Shown here: positions 1 to 21,591 of the stretch, in pieces
Numbering within the stretch: the stretch's first letter is position 1
Layout of the letters: each line of letters starts with the position of its first letter
Assembly: GCA_964019165.1 (NCBI GenBank)
Contig: OZ025267.1
Span: forward strand, 20,819,185 to 20,883,184
Length of the DNA: 64,000 nucleotides
Direction of reading: 5' to 3'
From: Mastigias papua
Taxonomy: Eukaryota; Cnidaria; Scyphozoa; Rhizostomeae; Mastigiidae
Notes under the pieces: model-generated
Databases searched by the model: none
What the model saw: only the letters and a program-made list of their open reading frames with translations
Told to the model about the DNA's origin: nothing
Made by a program: the position numbers and the translations under genes

Positions 1-620
1 ACATTTACTCACTACAATTTTAGTGGTGTTTGCAAGTATTTGATGTATCTGAAAAAACTGCACGGTTGGAATATGTAAATTAGATTAAACGTCCGAATAA
101 TTGAATTATATAAAGCTCCTTTTTTGAGAAGATTTAAATGATAGAGTAGGTGTATGCCATTCCTTTGAAAATTTCTTGATTTAAAATTGCTTACACCGAT
201 TGAGTTCCCATTATGCATCCAGTGTCCTTGATGAACATGTGATCTCCGTGTGACATCAGTATTAATTTTTGGGGTATCCTCCCGCCCTGATGGAGGAGTT
301 GTTCGAAATCGATACCTAAGTTTCCTTATTTTGTCATAGGAACTCAGGGACATTCGCAAATAACTAGAATGAGAATTCTGTTGCACGGCATTGATTTTAG
401 GAGTAAAAAGCCACATGTATGGTGAATTTTCGGCCTTGCCGTTTATGAGTCATGCGGGTGTTATTTGCCCATTGGTTCCATAGCGTCCACCATTACGAAT
501 CATGACGTCATGGACCTCCAGACACTGAACTGTTGTCATATTTTGAATTGGTAAATTTACTATCATCTGTGGCCGATAGATTCTTCTGAAATATTTTAGA
601 TGCATCTTTTTCTTCTTCAG
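1..620. other. Probable intron of the upstream part of the phosphodiesterase gene
   Basis: No coding segment with family similarity was found on either strand. A pyrimidine-rich tract followed by AG ends at 620, exactly where GAF-B coding sequence begins, so this is best read as intron. The open frames here have no recognisable motif. Confidence 0.5.
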
Positions 621-8663
<8,043 letters not shown>

Positions 8664-10819
8664 AACATTGAGCTGCATTTTTGAACATTCAATAATATTT
8701 GCTTTGATTCTTTCTCGAGCTACGCTATGTGCAAGCTATATTGATAGAGGTGTCACTCGACATCTTTTGAATTCACCCCGTTGTGGATGTTTCTACTTTT
8801 CCACTGAAATGCAGCCTGCCAAAAAAGAGATTATAACTGATGCCATCATTGGTAGCTCTTTCTTCACAGAATCCGCCATAGTGCGTGAATGTAGACCCAG
8901 AAACTTAACTGTAACCTGTGTTCAAGCGAACATAGACCCTTTCCCTTTTCAGCTCGCCACCATTATCTGAATTAACTTATCTAGTTTTGATGAGCATTAA
9001 TGTAGTGCAAAGTTTTCCATGTTGGTATAATTTTAATTGGTTAACGTTTAGTAAATGGTAATAAATAAGGAATGGTAGTAGCATTGAGAAAATCATTCAC
9101 TCAGCTCAGCTTGTGAGGAAGTATCGGAAATTTATGACTTAAGTTCGTTCCCCTGTAGTTTGGGGTCAAGGTGGTATATTGGTTCTTATGATATCAAATG
9201 AATTTAACCTTAAAATGAGCTATGAGCAAAGAGAGATAACTCCAGAACAATTGTGTTCAGTGCCTTATCTGGTCAGAGTTTTGTAGAGCAAATTGTACCG
9301 ACTGCGTAATGCAAGAGGGTGAACTTTGTTAAACAGTTATTGACCATTCTCGACATTTAAGAGAGCAGTTGTATGTCCTTTCCATTCTTTGAATTTCATC
9401 AGGTGTATTTAGTGACTTTGAGTACACTTAGTTTTTGAATACGGTTTTTCCCTCTTTTCTGTTAGCCTTGCATATATGTATTTAATATATTTTCCTATTT
9501 AATATATGTCTTTATGATTTAGGTTTATAGAGGGAACCTTAATGGTATTCATATTTTACTGTATAGGACTTGGCGAATGATCAGTTTGCTTTAATTGCCA
9601 ATGCGGATCTCATTTGTGTTTTGGCCTCCTTTCCAGGATTTTCACGCATCACAAATACCCATTCATCTTTTATTGTCTGAATGTGCCAACATGTTGCACG
9701 TTTATATTTTAGCCACCAAAGTATTCCTAAGAAATTTCAAAATTGGCTCTTAAGTATGTCGTACCCATTGTTTTATAATTTTTATTACTTCTTTGAAACA
9801 CTTTTATCCCCTCAGCAGTTTGGTCACTGTTTCATATCCTATTTAATAACTCATTTTGTCCCATCGATATATTTATGAACACGAATTGTTGCCGTTCAAT
9901 TGGTAGCCGGTCTGTTTTGATGTAGGCTATTTAGAAGTAACGCCTTCTTTCGTCTGTTAGTAACCTCTCCGTGTGACGTTACAGTTTACGGTGAAATTTC
10001 TGGTTGCATGTTACATATATCTTATATTTCACGTCATTAGGATAAATTTTTTAATGTATTTTGTAGGCATTTCAATAACCAATTTTGTGCACAGTATTGA
10101 ATATAGTCCGTATCGTGGTCTCTAAAAAGACTCTATAAGATTTCATCTTTCATCCATCTTTATATCTTCCTTTATAAGACTTGCTCTTCTTCCATATTTC
10201 TTCTTTATAATATAGCTATTTTTGATTCGTTTTGCACACTTCATTGAATTGAGCTTTCGTTTCTTTTTTCTCTTTGAAAAAAGATCTAAGCTAGCTTTTC
10301 ATTTGAAGACATTCTTTACAGCTATATTTTGATAAGCAGTGTTACCCTTCAAACATGTATTTACAGTTTTACTGAAAAATACTTACAACAAGTTGAATTT
10401 TCCATAAGCACCTTTTGCCTTAGATGAGCTCCCAGTTATACTGTTTGCATTTTGACTACCAAATGAGTACTTAGCTATCTAATCTCCATGAATCGCAATT
10501 TTCCTCTTTTCTCCGTAAGAATTATTTAATAGAATTAACCCCGACAGTGAGAGATACGTTAGAACGGAACGAGGTTACAAGGAGTGTTACTTTGGAAATT
10601 ACGCATTAATTCTTATTGCTTTTTGAGAGTGCTATCTTGCGTACATTTTAGTTCGTAGCCTGTGCCTATCGCATTTAATTTGACTGTCACAAAGTTCGTT
10701 CTGTCGCACAAATGTCTTTTTGTTGTTGTTCCTTCATCCGTTTGTTGTAATTTTCCAGTTTGCCACAAGGCATCCGGAGAAGCACAGCATCAATGACTCG
10801 CCACGTTGGGTTAGTGAAG
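8664..10819. other. 3' UTR and intergenic region
   Basis: Apart from the candidate AATAAA, this is AT-rich sequence with no family-like coding segment. An open frame starting at 8653 overlaps the true last PDE exon in another frame and has no motif. Confidence 0.5.
9060..9065 (+). terminator. Candidate polyadenylation signal of the PDE gene
   Basis: An AATAAA hexamer about 400 bp after the PDE stop codon. It is the first canonical hexamer I noticed downstream; no transcript supports it. Confidence 0.35.
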
Positions 10820-11024
10820 GCACCGGACCGCTGAACGCATTGGTGCACTCAAGGCATTTGACCATTCAAGATATCGGTCCACTTTAGGCATCGGACCACT
10901 CCAGGCACCTGTCTATTCAAAGCACTGGATCACTTAATTCGTCGGACCACTCAAAGCATTGGAGCATTGCAGGACATCTGCCCACTTAAAGCACCGGGCC
11001 GCCAAATGCATCGGATGATTCAAG
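10820..11024. repeat. Degenerate 17-bp minisatellite, 12 units
   Basis: Twelve consecutive units follow the approximate consensus GCATCGGACCACTCAAG. Eleven are exactly 17 bp and one is 18 bp, with several differences per unit. Weakly similar sequence extends about 50 bp upstream. The constant length with high base divergence suggests an old tandem expansion. Confidence 0.8.
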
Positions 11025-11287
11025 AACTGTGCCTGTTTGCTCAGAAATACAGTTACATTTTGTGACTGTTTTGGTTATTTAGTCTTTGGGTGGATGAAAT
11101 GAAGTATATGTGCAATACAATGGGGTGACTATGAACTCCCATTTCAACGATACAAGGATTCTGACCATGAATGGGAGACTAGGATGTACTTGCATTCTCA
11201 TTATAATCTTGGAAAGTAAGATCAGATTGAATCTTGACACCAGTAAACATAATGAGGTTATGGCTGTAATGCGTTCGTGGGGCGTTC

Positions 11288-11660
11288 GTGAGATTATCCG
11301 GGGTACATCCAAGAGAATTAAGAAACTCTAAAACAGACCTTGCAATACCCATGTTGAGAATTGGCAATGGCCAGAAATCCTTTGCGTATCGTGGGGCCAG
11401 TCTATGGAATAGTCTCGATTTGGATACAAAGATGGCTCCCACAATCAATGCCTTCAAGTCCAAACTCAAGGAAAAATAATGCTTTTAAAGATATATATTG
11501 AAGTGCATTGTTGTTAATTTATACATCTTTGATTTAGCCATATTCCGCTCTTTTTATTGTAAATTTTGTAGTATATAGCGTTTTAATTTTGTAAGTAGTT
11601 TTTGCAGGGCCAATTTTAAAACAGTATTTAAGCTGAATGTGTACCCTGGGTAAATAATTT
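11288..11660 (+). mobile_element. Dead 3' end of a non-LTR retrotransposon (LINE)
   Basis: The frame ending at 11479 contains SFAYRGASLWNSLDLDTK followed by INAFKSKLKEK. This matches the usual last 40 residues of the ORF2 protein in many CR1/L2/Jockey-type LINEs, where a Ser-Phe-x-Tyr-x-Gly-x-x-x-Trp-Asn-Ser-Leu block precedes a Phe-Lys-x-x-Leu-Lys end. The reading frame is lost upstream, so only a C-terminal stub remains. After the stop, a GC-richer tail (CAGGGCC at about 11606, then ACCCTGGGTAAATAA) resembles LINE 3' ends. The clade is not assigned. Confidence 0.65.
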
Positions 11661-12627
11661 TGAAATGACATGAAAAAAATGCAACGGTGTCACTAACGAT
11701 TCGTGTGCTTGAATATTGACTTCAAACATAAATGGCGATTTAGTATTGCCACAGATCTTGAAGAAAGGAAAATATTATTACATGTAGTAGGGAAGTTAGC
11801 GTGTTCTGCTTGATACAGGACTAGGTGCTTACCATTCTCAAGGTATGTCGGGTGAATTGTTGCCATGGTTCAATAGAACAACATTGTAACTTACTGGCTG
11901 CATGAGCTTTTGTTAAATGCTTTATAAATGCAATAAGCCTCAACAACAGTTATCTAATGGCTAAACAGCAGCATTCTTCCTTCATCCCTTCTGTGCTGAA
12001 TATGTTAGGAAAAGGGTACTTTGTGTCACAAGAACTGGACATGACTCCAGAAAATTCTTGAGACCATGCCCATATGAACCCTTTATTCTGATGAGTTTAT
12101 TAAACGCTTGTAAGTTAGAATTTAGCCCAGTGTGTCTTCAGTTCACTGGACGTTTGTAGTTCATATGGCCATGTGGGATACCATATCAGAATGACACCAA
12201 GTAGACCTTCATATTAAGCAAAAAATTTTGTCCAAGCATTTAGTATGCTCCTTAGTGTTCCTTCGAGTACCGCACAAAGTTTGCTCCCTGAGAGCCCACT
12301 GCTCTCCAATTGGACCAATTAAGTACAAACTGCTAAATCATCAATCAATGTGTTGCGCCCTTATAAATAATATATTAACAGATGACTGGTGGCTAGATAT
12401 AGAACTTTCCTTATGCTTAGCATATTCAAATTACATAAAAACTGACTTTAGCCGGGTGAAATTACCGCCTATCTCCAATTAAATGTTGATTCTAGAGCGA
12501 AAATGTGAATGAAGAAACAGCTGATCTGTGGATCCGTATTTTAGGCAAATTGTGGTTGTTTATGCTGAGCTGTATACACCACATTGTAATTGGTTTTTAG
12601 TTTTGCACCTGCGGCAGTGTCTTAACT
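11661..12627. other. Intergenic region upstream of the GRXCR-like gene
   Basis: No recognisable coding or repeat feature. An 84-codon open frame at 12228-12482 shows no motif. The promoter of the downstream gene should lie here, but no convincing core element was seen. Confidence 0.4.
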
Positions 12628-15600
12628 ATGGAGGGAATTTTCAATGAAAATGACAATATCTGTGAAGATGAGGACTTCATTTCAACAGAACAGGTCTCCT
12701 GGACAAACAATCCGTTGTTTTGCGACGAGAATAGGAACCCGAATGCGAACCTGCATCATCTGATAGGCAGAGATGAACGATTCAGTAGTGATGTTAATTT
12801 GAAGAACGTCGAGTTTGAAACAGAATCTGGATACTCAGAATCGACCAGCATTTTTAGTGCCTTGTCGTCACCTGCGAGGTCTATATCCCCGCATATAAGC
12901 CTCTCCGAGGATGAAAATGATCTGATTGGTGAAATTGCAGAGAATTTACATCAAACAGGAATCATGCAAATACCTGGCAAAGAACTAAACTCAAACGTGA
13001 CAGACTGCAGCCCAAAGCAGATAATTAGTTCCAAAGGAACCGTACGTGGGGTGAAGAACCGTGTAAGGGAGAATATCTTGCATTTCTTGTCAGGTTCGCA
13101 AGGTTGTGGCCAAAAGAACCCCATTAAAAGTGATACAGACTCGGTACTGATTCATTATATCTTATAGTATAATCGTTACTCGATGGAGAAGTCATACACA
13201 GTTTTCTGTCTTCTTTAATTCATTTAGAGCTTGTCCGTTTTGCTTTTCCATATATACTTCAAAACATTAGACTTTCATTTACAACTAATTTTCTACTTTG
13301 TATCAATTTCACTTGAAACTTATCATTTCTATTGATTTCATTTTGAGTAGATTTGACTTCCATGACAAGTGCAATGGCAATACGAATAGGAATATTTCAT
13401 ATTTTGGTAGAAAACTTGCAAAATATTTACTACTTTAATTATTCATCGGTTCTGCTTGCTTTCGTCTCGATGTGGGCCTTCCTTTGATGCTAATGATGCC
13501 TGCCTTTGATCCGCATGAGTGTAGCATCTAATACGTACATAAGGTTGGTATAGATGCACATGTCTCTACTGCTCTCCTTCCAATTTTATAAGCAAAGTAA
13601 AAGACAAACAATCTGTTGCATATTCGAACGCTTCCTTGAGTGTCATTCTACAGAACTTCCCTATTTCCCAGCTCTGTTTCATTTCAATTGCAATCCAAAG
13701 CCGTCCTTAGTATGAATTAATTCAAACAGACACCCAGAATGAAGAATGGGTGTAAATTGGAGTTGTCAAGGAACCAAAAAACTCGTAACCTCCGTGGTTT
13801 TGGAATCGTATGAGAAATAACTTTTTTCTCGTTCAATTTTAGGAGACAAATCCAGACCGTGGAAAGGTAGTTCTCTACACGACAAGTCTTGGTTTTGTGC
13901 GAGCCACACAGTATGAATGCAAATATGTGAAAAGGATTTTTCATAATTTAATGGTTAGATTTGACGAGAGGGATTTATTTGTGCATCCTCATTTCAAAAA
14001 TGAGTTGCAGAAGAAGTTGGGAACAGATGTTATAACGCTACCACAGATATTCATTGACGGGAAATCTGTTGGGGTAAGTGAAATAGGCATTACCTGAAAG
14101 TCAATTCAAATGAAAGTTCATTACTTGGATTCATTATATTCTATTCTATTCTATTCATTACTTATTCTTCTATATCTGTCAACTCCTTACTGATGCAAGA
14201 GAGCATGAGTTAAGTTAACGTAACAGAGACTATAAGATATTTTTCTATGCTTTGTTGAGTATGTACTGCTTTTGTCAGGTCTAACAACCATAATACCTTG
14301 TTCCTAGGGAGCTAAAGATGTGGAACTGATGATTGAAAATGGAACGATGAAAGAGGCATTAGAACGTATCGAGGTAAGTAGACATGTCTTTAAGAATATG
14401 TATTTTAGAGGAAGTATCTTCAAGCAAAGTATTTCATGCGGGGCTATGGATTTCTGAGTTACTCAAAAAGAGCATAACTTGAAGAGAATATTTTCATAGA
14501 CTTTTGACTTCTTCATTACATCACCTAGATGTTAAAAACTCAAGCTATTCTTGATGCCCAAAGCATGGTTTATTAATTTTTCAATAAAAGATTGAAATTT
14601 GCCGTGTATTACATATAGTTGATTGATAAAATAAAGCAGGAAAAGTCACTTAATCTAATCTATCAGGTTCCTTGCTGTCAATATCGGTGAAGAGTCACTA
14701 TCAGACGCGAAATATGAAGCACGATTGCATTTGGTGAAAGGGGGCCTATAAGAGAGATCCCCGGCCCCTTTTTGAGAACTAATCGACACCTGGTCATTAT
14801 CATTTAACACTATAGAAAGCCTACAAGCAAATTCACATCATTATCAGGTCGATGGTAAAACGAGGGTATTATAAACTCAAAATTATAGTAATTGTCTATG
14901 AAGCTTCTCCAAACACGTATAAATTCACGAGATATCTTTAAATCTCAATACAAGTACCTGTCTTTATTAACAATATATGCAAAATTGTCATGGAAACCAA
15001 ATTAAAGAAGCAAATGGCTTTTGATTGCCTGTTTCCAATTATTGTCCAAAAGCTCTATAAGATTCAGTTTGTAGAATATAATAAGGTTGTACCCTGCTTT
15101 TCAGAGGTTGTTTATAACCAGCAGGCCAGGTCTAGTTCTGGTGGCAAAGTGGCCATTGCCAACAGTATCCTCTGATGCATATTAAGAATCCAGTCTATGT
15201 GAAATTTAGGCTACAAAGGCCAAAATTTCAAGAAACTGGACAGCATTAGTTCTCCAACCCTTAGAAACTCATCAGTTGCATTTTTAAGAAATTGAATTTT
15301 AGAATAAGTACTTTCTATGTAGCTCTTCCCCCTAAAATCACAAGATTTTAGGCCTGCTGTCGGCCTTGCCGCTGTGCGTTGGAAATAGGTGAAGGGCAAC
15401 ATCCAATATCCGTACCTTTTTTCACTCCACGTTGAATTAAGAAGCGGTTAAGAAGCTGTTGGACTTATGCCGGGAAATTTTATAGACTTTTTGCCTCTCG
15501 CTAAGTTTCTTATAAAAATAAAACGTGTCTTGTCTCTCAATGAGGCTTCCTTCATTGTGTGCAATAGCGTCTTCTAGTCGTCTCAAAATGCTGTACATCC

Positions 15601-16071
15601 ATCTGAATAAAATGTAGCCATTTGTCTAACTGGACATATTTAAAATTTTTCCTCATTTCAAGCAGCCACGATGCTAAGGGGGCACGAGGGGTAACACCCT
15701 CTCTTTCCCAACCCAACCCTTTAATGTAAAATATGCTTTTGCCTAAAATCTCAGCAAACATAAATTATTTGAAATTATTTAATATTCTGTTTAATAACCT
15801 CATCTGCAAAGAAGTACCCATTAGCTTCACGATGCACTGTGCAAGTAAATGTGATATACAGATGAGCATATCAAATGAACTGAGCATTCTGTTGTAGAAA
15901 GTATCACACGCGCAATCCTGTCCCACATGTGGAGGATACAAGTTTGTTAGCTGTGGTAAATGTTCTGGCAGCGGGAAATCAAGAAGAACTAGATTTAGTC
16001 GTGAAATTAACAGCTTAAAGTGCTCCTCTTGCACGAAAGGCATCATTTCTTGTCCTGAATGTAACTCGTAG
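12628..16071 (+). CDS. Glutaredoxin domain-containing cysteine-rich protein (GRXCR1/2 family), four exons
   Basis: Exons: 12628 to about 13143, 13843-14073, 14308-14373, 15898-16071 (stop TAG); junctions 2-4 are all phase 0. Exon 1 starts at the first ATG of the open frame and encodes an acidic, Ser-rich leader, then GTVRGVKNRV (residues 137-146), a motif typical of GRXCR1 just before the glutaredoxin fold. Exons 2 and 3 encode the fold: VVLYTTSLGFVRAT, then LPQIFIDGKSVGG and a helix ending LERIE. Exon 4 encodes a zinc-knuckle tail with four CxxC pairs (spacing 7, 19 and 6), beginning SCPTCGGYKFVSCGKC, and ends the protein. The total is about 328 residues, against about 290 for human GRXCR1. 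The active-site Cys is Ser (TTS), so thiol redox activity is doubtful, as in other invertebrate members. The vertebrate family acts in hair-cell stereocilia; the role here is unknown. The exon 1 donor at 13144 (GTACTG) is weak; alternatives in phase are 13063, 13051 and 13042, but they would remove part or all of the conserved motif. Confidence 0.88.
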
Positions 16072-17050
16072 AATCGGTTTGGATGTAGTAATGGAGATAA
16101 CTAAACCTTCACAAGACTTCTGTGTCACTCACTTTGTGCTAAAACAGCTGTAAAGAAATACAGCTCTTTCGAGAGGTTGCAACCAAGATGGTATGTACTG
16201 GAAACATTGCAAAAAAACAACATAAAATGAGAGGTATTCCACTTCTTTGACGTAATCAACATGATCGCTCTCAACTGTGCAAAGTATGTACTGCATACGA
16301 TCTATGATCACTCACGATATTTTTCTAAGACTTGAAACATGTGACAAAACTTCCCATTTCACACGTGTTCTTGCATTCCTTTGCATTGTTAGCACGTGTT
16401 CTTTCAGAGTTGGTGTTGGATGTTAATAACTGCCAAACATTGCAATAAAATATACAGTACGGCTTGCAAATACGATCAAATAATATAGTCAAAAGATCAG
16501 ATGGGACAATGAGCACTGTAGTGCTATTCAGCTCTCATTGCAACTTGAATTGGTTCAAAACCTACAGGCAATAACTTCACCTTTCGGGCAAAGATCATTT
16601 CAAACCAAGGACCCATTTCGGACTGACCTCTTGAGTCACCATCCAAAATCTTGAAACACCTTGACTCCAATCATACGTCAAATCCTAAAAGCTTACCCTT
16701 TAAAATCTACCTATCTTGGAACGCGTTGAGTTTCATCGACAACAGATGATTAAGCATTTCTATCACGAAAAAATTCCCTCAATTTCATCGTCTCTAGATC
16801 TCGAATCAAACTTCCTCACTTTCATTATTGACCTCTTTTCGCCAATAATATATCCCCTACCATTTAGCCGACCTAAGACAAATCTTGACGACAATTATAC
16901 CACCATACAGATTACATTTACTTCAACAATCCCACTACATTCACTTTCCGTCATGCTTACACTCAACACCTGTCACTTCTGGTAAAAATCAGTTAAGATA
17001 AATGCCAAACTGATCATGATAAAAGCACTACCTCACAAATTTACCTTAAC
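16072..17050. other. Unique sequence between the GRXCR-like gene and the satellite array
   Basis: Apart from the candidate poly(A) signal, nothing is recognisable. The short open frames on both strands have no motif. The transition into the satellite is abrupt near 17051. Confidence 0.5.
16444..16449 (+). terminator. Candidate polyadenylation signal of the GRXCR-like gene
   Basis: AATAAA about 370 bp after the stop codon. It is a sequence match only. Confidence 0.3.
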
Positions 17051-20000
17051 TTCTGGCCATGTTTCGGCAAACTGCCATGGTTATAGCCTTACTTTTTGGC
17101 CAAACATGCCTCATTTTCATCACTTTTCAATCTGCAATCAAAATCAATCAATTTCAATTTTGGTCATTTTTCGGCAAAATACCAAGGTTATAGCCTTACT
17201 TTTAGGCCAAAACTGCCTCATTTTCATCACTTTTCAATCAGCAATCAAAATCAATCAATTTCAATTTTGGTCATTTTTCGGCAAAATACCAAGGTTATAG
17301 CCTTACTTTTTGGCCAAAAATGCCTCATTTTCATCAATTTTCCATCTGCAATCAAAATCAATCAATTTCAATTTTGGTCATTTTTCGGCAAAATACCAAG
17401 GTTATAGCCTTACTTCTTGGCCAAGAATCCCTCACTTTCATCACTTTTCAATCTGCAATCAAAATCAATCAATTTCAATTTTGGTCATTTCTCGGCAAAA
17501 TACCAAGGTTATAGCCTTACCTTTTCGCCAAAAATGCCTCATTTTCATCACTTTTCAATCTGCAATCAAAATCAATCAATTTCAATTTTGGTCATTTCTC
17601 GGCAAAATACCAAGGTTATAGCCTTACTCTTTGGCCAAAAATGCCTCATTTTCATCACTTTTCAATCTGCAATCAAAATCAATCAATTTCAATTTTGGTC
17701 ATTTTTCGGCAAAATACCAAGGTTATAGCCTTACTTTTTGGCCAAAAATGCCTCATTTTCATCACTTTTCCATCTGCAATCAAAATCAATCAATTTCAAT
17801 TTTGGTCATTTTTCGGCAAAATACCAAGGTTATAGCCTTACTTTTAGGCCAAAACTGCCTCATTTTCATCACTTTTCAATCTGCAATCAAAATCAATCAA
17901 TTTCAATTTTGGTCATTTTTCGGCAAAATACCAAGGTTATAGCCTTACTTTTAGGCCAAAAATGCCTCATTTTCATCACTTTTCAATCTGCAATCAAAAT
18001 CAATCAATTTCAATTTTGGTCATTTTTCGGCAAAATACCAAGGTTATAGCCTTACTTCTTGGCCAAGAATCCCTCACTTTCATCACTTTTCAATCTGCAA
18101 TCAAAATCAATCAATTTCAATTTTGGTCATTTCTCGGCAAACTACCAAGGTTATAGCCCTACCTTTTCGCCAAAAATGCCTCATTTTCATAACTTTTCAA
18201 TCTGCAATCAAAATCAATCAATTTCAATTTTGGTCATTTCTCGGCAAAATACCAAGGTTATAGCCTTACTCTTTGGCCAAAAATGCCTCATTTTCATCAC
18301 TTTTCCATCTGCAATCAAAATCAATCAATTTCAATTTTGGTCAGTTATCGGCAAAATACCAAGGTTATAGCCTTACTTCTTGGCCAAGAATCCCTCACTT
18401 TCATCACTTTTCAATCTGCAATCAAAATCAATCAATTTCAATTTTGGTCATTTTTCGGCAAAATACCAAGGTTATAGCCTTACTCTTTGGCCAAAAATGC
18501 CTCATTTTCATCACTTTTCAATCTGCAATCAAAATCAATCAATTTCAATTTTGGTCATCTTTCGGCAAAATACCAAGGTTATAGCCTTACTCTTTGGCCA
18601 AAAATGCCTCATTTTCATCACTTTTCAATCTGCAATCAAAATCAATCAATTTCAATTTTGGTCATTTTTCGGCAAAATACCACGGTTATAGCCTTACTCT
18701 TTGGCCAAAAATGCCTCATTTTCATCACTTTTCAATCTGCAATCAAAATCAATCAATTTCAATTTTGGTCATTTCTCGGCAAAATACCAAGGTTATAGCC
18801 TTACTTTTTGGCGAAAACTGCCTCATTTTCATCACTTTTCAATCTGCAATCAAAATCAATCAATTTCAATTTTGGTCATTTCTCGGCAAAATACCAAGGT
18901 TATAGCCTTACTTTTTGGCCAAAAATGCCTCATTTTCATCACTTTTCAATCTGCAATCAAAATCAATCAATTTCAATTTTGGTCAGTTTTCGGCAAAATA
19001 CCAAGGTTATAGCCTTACTTTCAGGCCAAAACTGCCTCATTTTCATCACTTGTCAATCTGCAATCAACATCAATCAATTTCAATTTTGGTCATTTTGTGG
19101 AAAATACCAAGGTTATAGCCCTACTTTTTGGCCAAGACTGCCTCATTTTCATCATTTGTCAATCTGCAATCAACATCAATCAATTTCAATTTTGGTCATT
19201 TTTCGTAAAAACATACCAAGGTTATAGCCTTACTCTTTGGCCAAAATTGCCTCATTTTCATCACTTTTCAATCTGCAATCAAAATCAATCAATTTCAATT
19301 TTGGTCATTTTTCGGCAAAATACCAAGGTTATAGCCTTACTCTTTGGCCAAAAATGCCTCAGTTTCATCACTTTTCAATCTGCAATCAAAATCAATCAAT
19401 TTCAATTTTGGTCATTTGTTGGCAAAATACCAAGGTTATAGCCTTACTTTTTGGCCAAAAATGCCTCATTTTCATCACTTTTCAATCTGCAATCAAAATC
19501 AATCAATTTCAATTTTGGTCATTTCTCGGCAAAATACCAAGGTTATAGCCTTACCATTTCGCCAAAAATGCCTCATTTCCATCACTTTTCAATCTGCAAT
19601 CAAAATCAATCAATTTCAATTTTGGTCATTTTTCGGCAAACTACCAAGGTTATTGCCTTACTTTTTGGCCAAAAATGCCTCATTTTCATCACTTTTCAAT
19701 CTGCAATCAAAATCAATCAATTTCAATTTTGGTCATTTTTCGGCAAAATACCAAGGTTATAGCCTTACCATGTCGCCAAAACTGCCTCATTTTCATCACT
19801 TTTCAATCTGCAATCAAAATCAATCAATTTCAATTTTGGTCATTTTTCGGCAAAATACCAAGGTTATAGCCTTACTTTTTGGCCAAAAATGCCTCATTTT
19901 CATCAAGTTTCCATCTGCAATCAAAATCAATCAATTTCAATTTTGGTCATTTTTCGGCAAAATACCAAGGTTATAGCCTTACTTCTTGGCCAAGAATCCC

Positions 20001-21591
20001 TAACTTTCATCACTTTTCAATCTGCAATCAAAATCAATCAATTTCAATTTTGGTCATTTCTCGGCAAAATACCAAGGTTATAGCCTTACCTTTTCGCCAA
20101 AAATGCCTCATTTTCATCACTTTTCAATCTGCAATCAAAATCAATCAATTTCAATTTTGGTCATTTCTCGGCAAAATACCAAGGTTATAGCCTTACTTTT
20201 AGGCCAAAACTGCCTCATTTTCATCACTTTTCAATCTGCAATCAAAATCAATCAATTTCAATTTTGGTCATTTTTCGGCAAAATACCAAGGTTATAGCCT
20301 TACTTTTTGGCCAAAAATGCCTCATTTTCATCACTTTTCCATCTGCAATCAAAATCAATCAATTTCAATTTTGGTCATTTTTCGGCAAAATACCAAGGTT
20401 ATAGCCTTACTTTTAGGCCAAAACTGCCTCATTTTCATCACTTTTCAATCTGCAATCAAAATCAATCAATTTCAATTTTGGTCATTTTTCGGCAAAATAC
20501 CAAGGTTATAGCCTTACTTTTAGGCCACAAATGCCTCATTTTCATCACTTTTCAATCTGCAATCAAAATCAATCAATTTCAATTTTGGTCATTTTTCGGC
20601 AAAATACCAAGGTTATAGCCTTACTTCTTGGCCAAGAATCCCTCACTTTCATCACTTTTCCATCTGCAATCAAAATCAATCAATTTCAATGTTGGTCATT
20701 TCTCGGCAAAATACCAAGGTTATAGCCTTACCTTTTCGCCAAAAATGCCTCATTTTCATCACTTTTCAATCTGCAATCAAAATCAATCAATTTCAATTTT
20801 GGTCATTTCTCGGCAAAATACCAAGGTTATAGCCTTACTCTTTGGCCAAAAATGCCTCACTTTCATCACTTTTCAATCTGCAATCAAAATCAATCAATTT
20901 CAATTTTGGTCAGTTATCGGCAAAATACCAAGGTTATAGCCTTACTTCTTGGCCAAGAATCCCTCACTTTCATCACTTTTCAATCTGCAATCAAAATCAA
21001 TCAATTTCAATTTTGGTCATTTTTCGGCAAAATACCAAGGTTATAGCCTTACTCTTTGGCCAAAAATGCCTCATTTTCATCACTTTTCAATCTGCAATCA
21101 AAATCAATCAATTTCAATTTTGGTCATTTTTCGGCAAAATACCAAGGTTATAGCCTTACTTTTAGGCCAAAACTGCCTCATTTTCATCACTTGTCAATCT
21201 GCAATCAACATCAATCAATTTCAATTTTGGTCATTTTTTGGCAAAATACCAAGGTTATAGCCCTACCTTTTGGCCAATACTGCCTCAGTTTCATCATTTG
21301 TCAATCTGCAATCAACATCAATCAATTTCAATTTTGGTCATTTTTCGTAAAAAAATACCAAGGTTATAGCCTTACGTTTTGGCCAAAAATGCCTCATTTT
21401 CATCACTTTTCAATCTGCAATCAAAATCAATCAATTTCAAGTTTGGTCATTTTTCGGCAAAATACCAAGGTTATAGCATTACTTTTAGGCCACAACTGCC
21501 TCATTTTCATCACTTTTCAATCTGCAATCAAAATCAATCAATTTCAATTTTGGTCATTTTTCGGCAAAATACCAAGGTATAGCCTTACTCT

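Noticed and set aside
12..416. 134-codon minus-strand open frame
   Set aside because: No motif, antisense to the probable PDE intron and unsupported by splice or family evidence.
15765..16046. 93-codon minus-strand open frame
   Set aside because: It is the reverse shadow of the eight-cysteine exon of the GRXCR-like gene.
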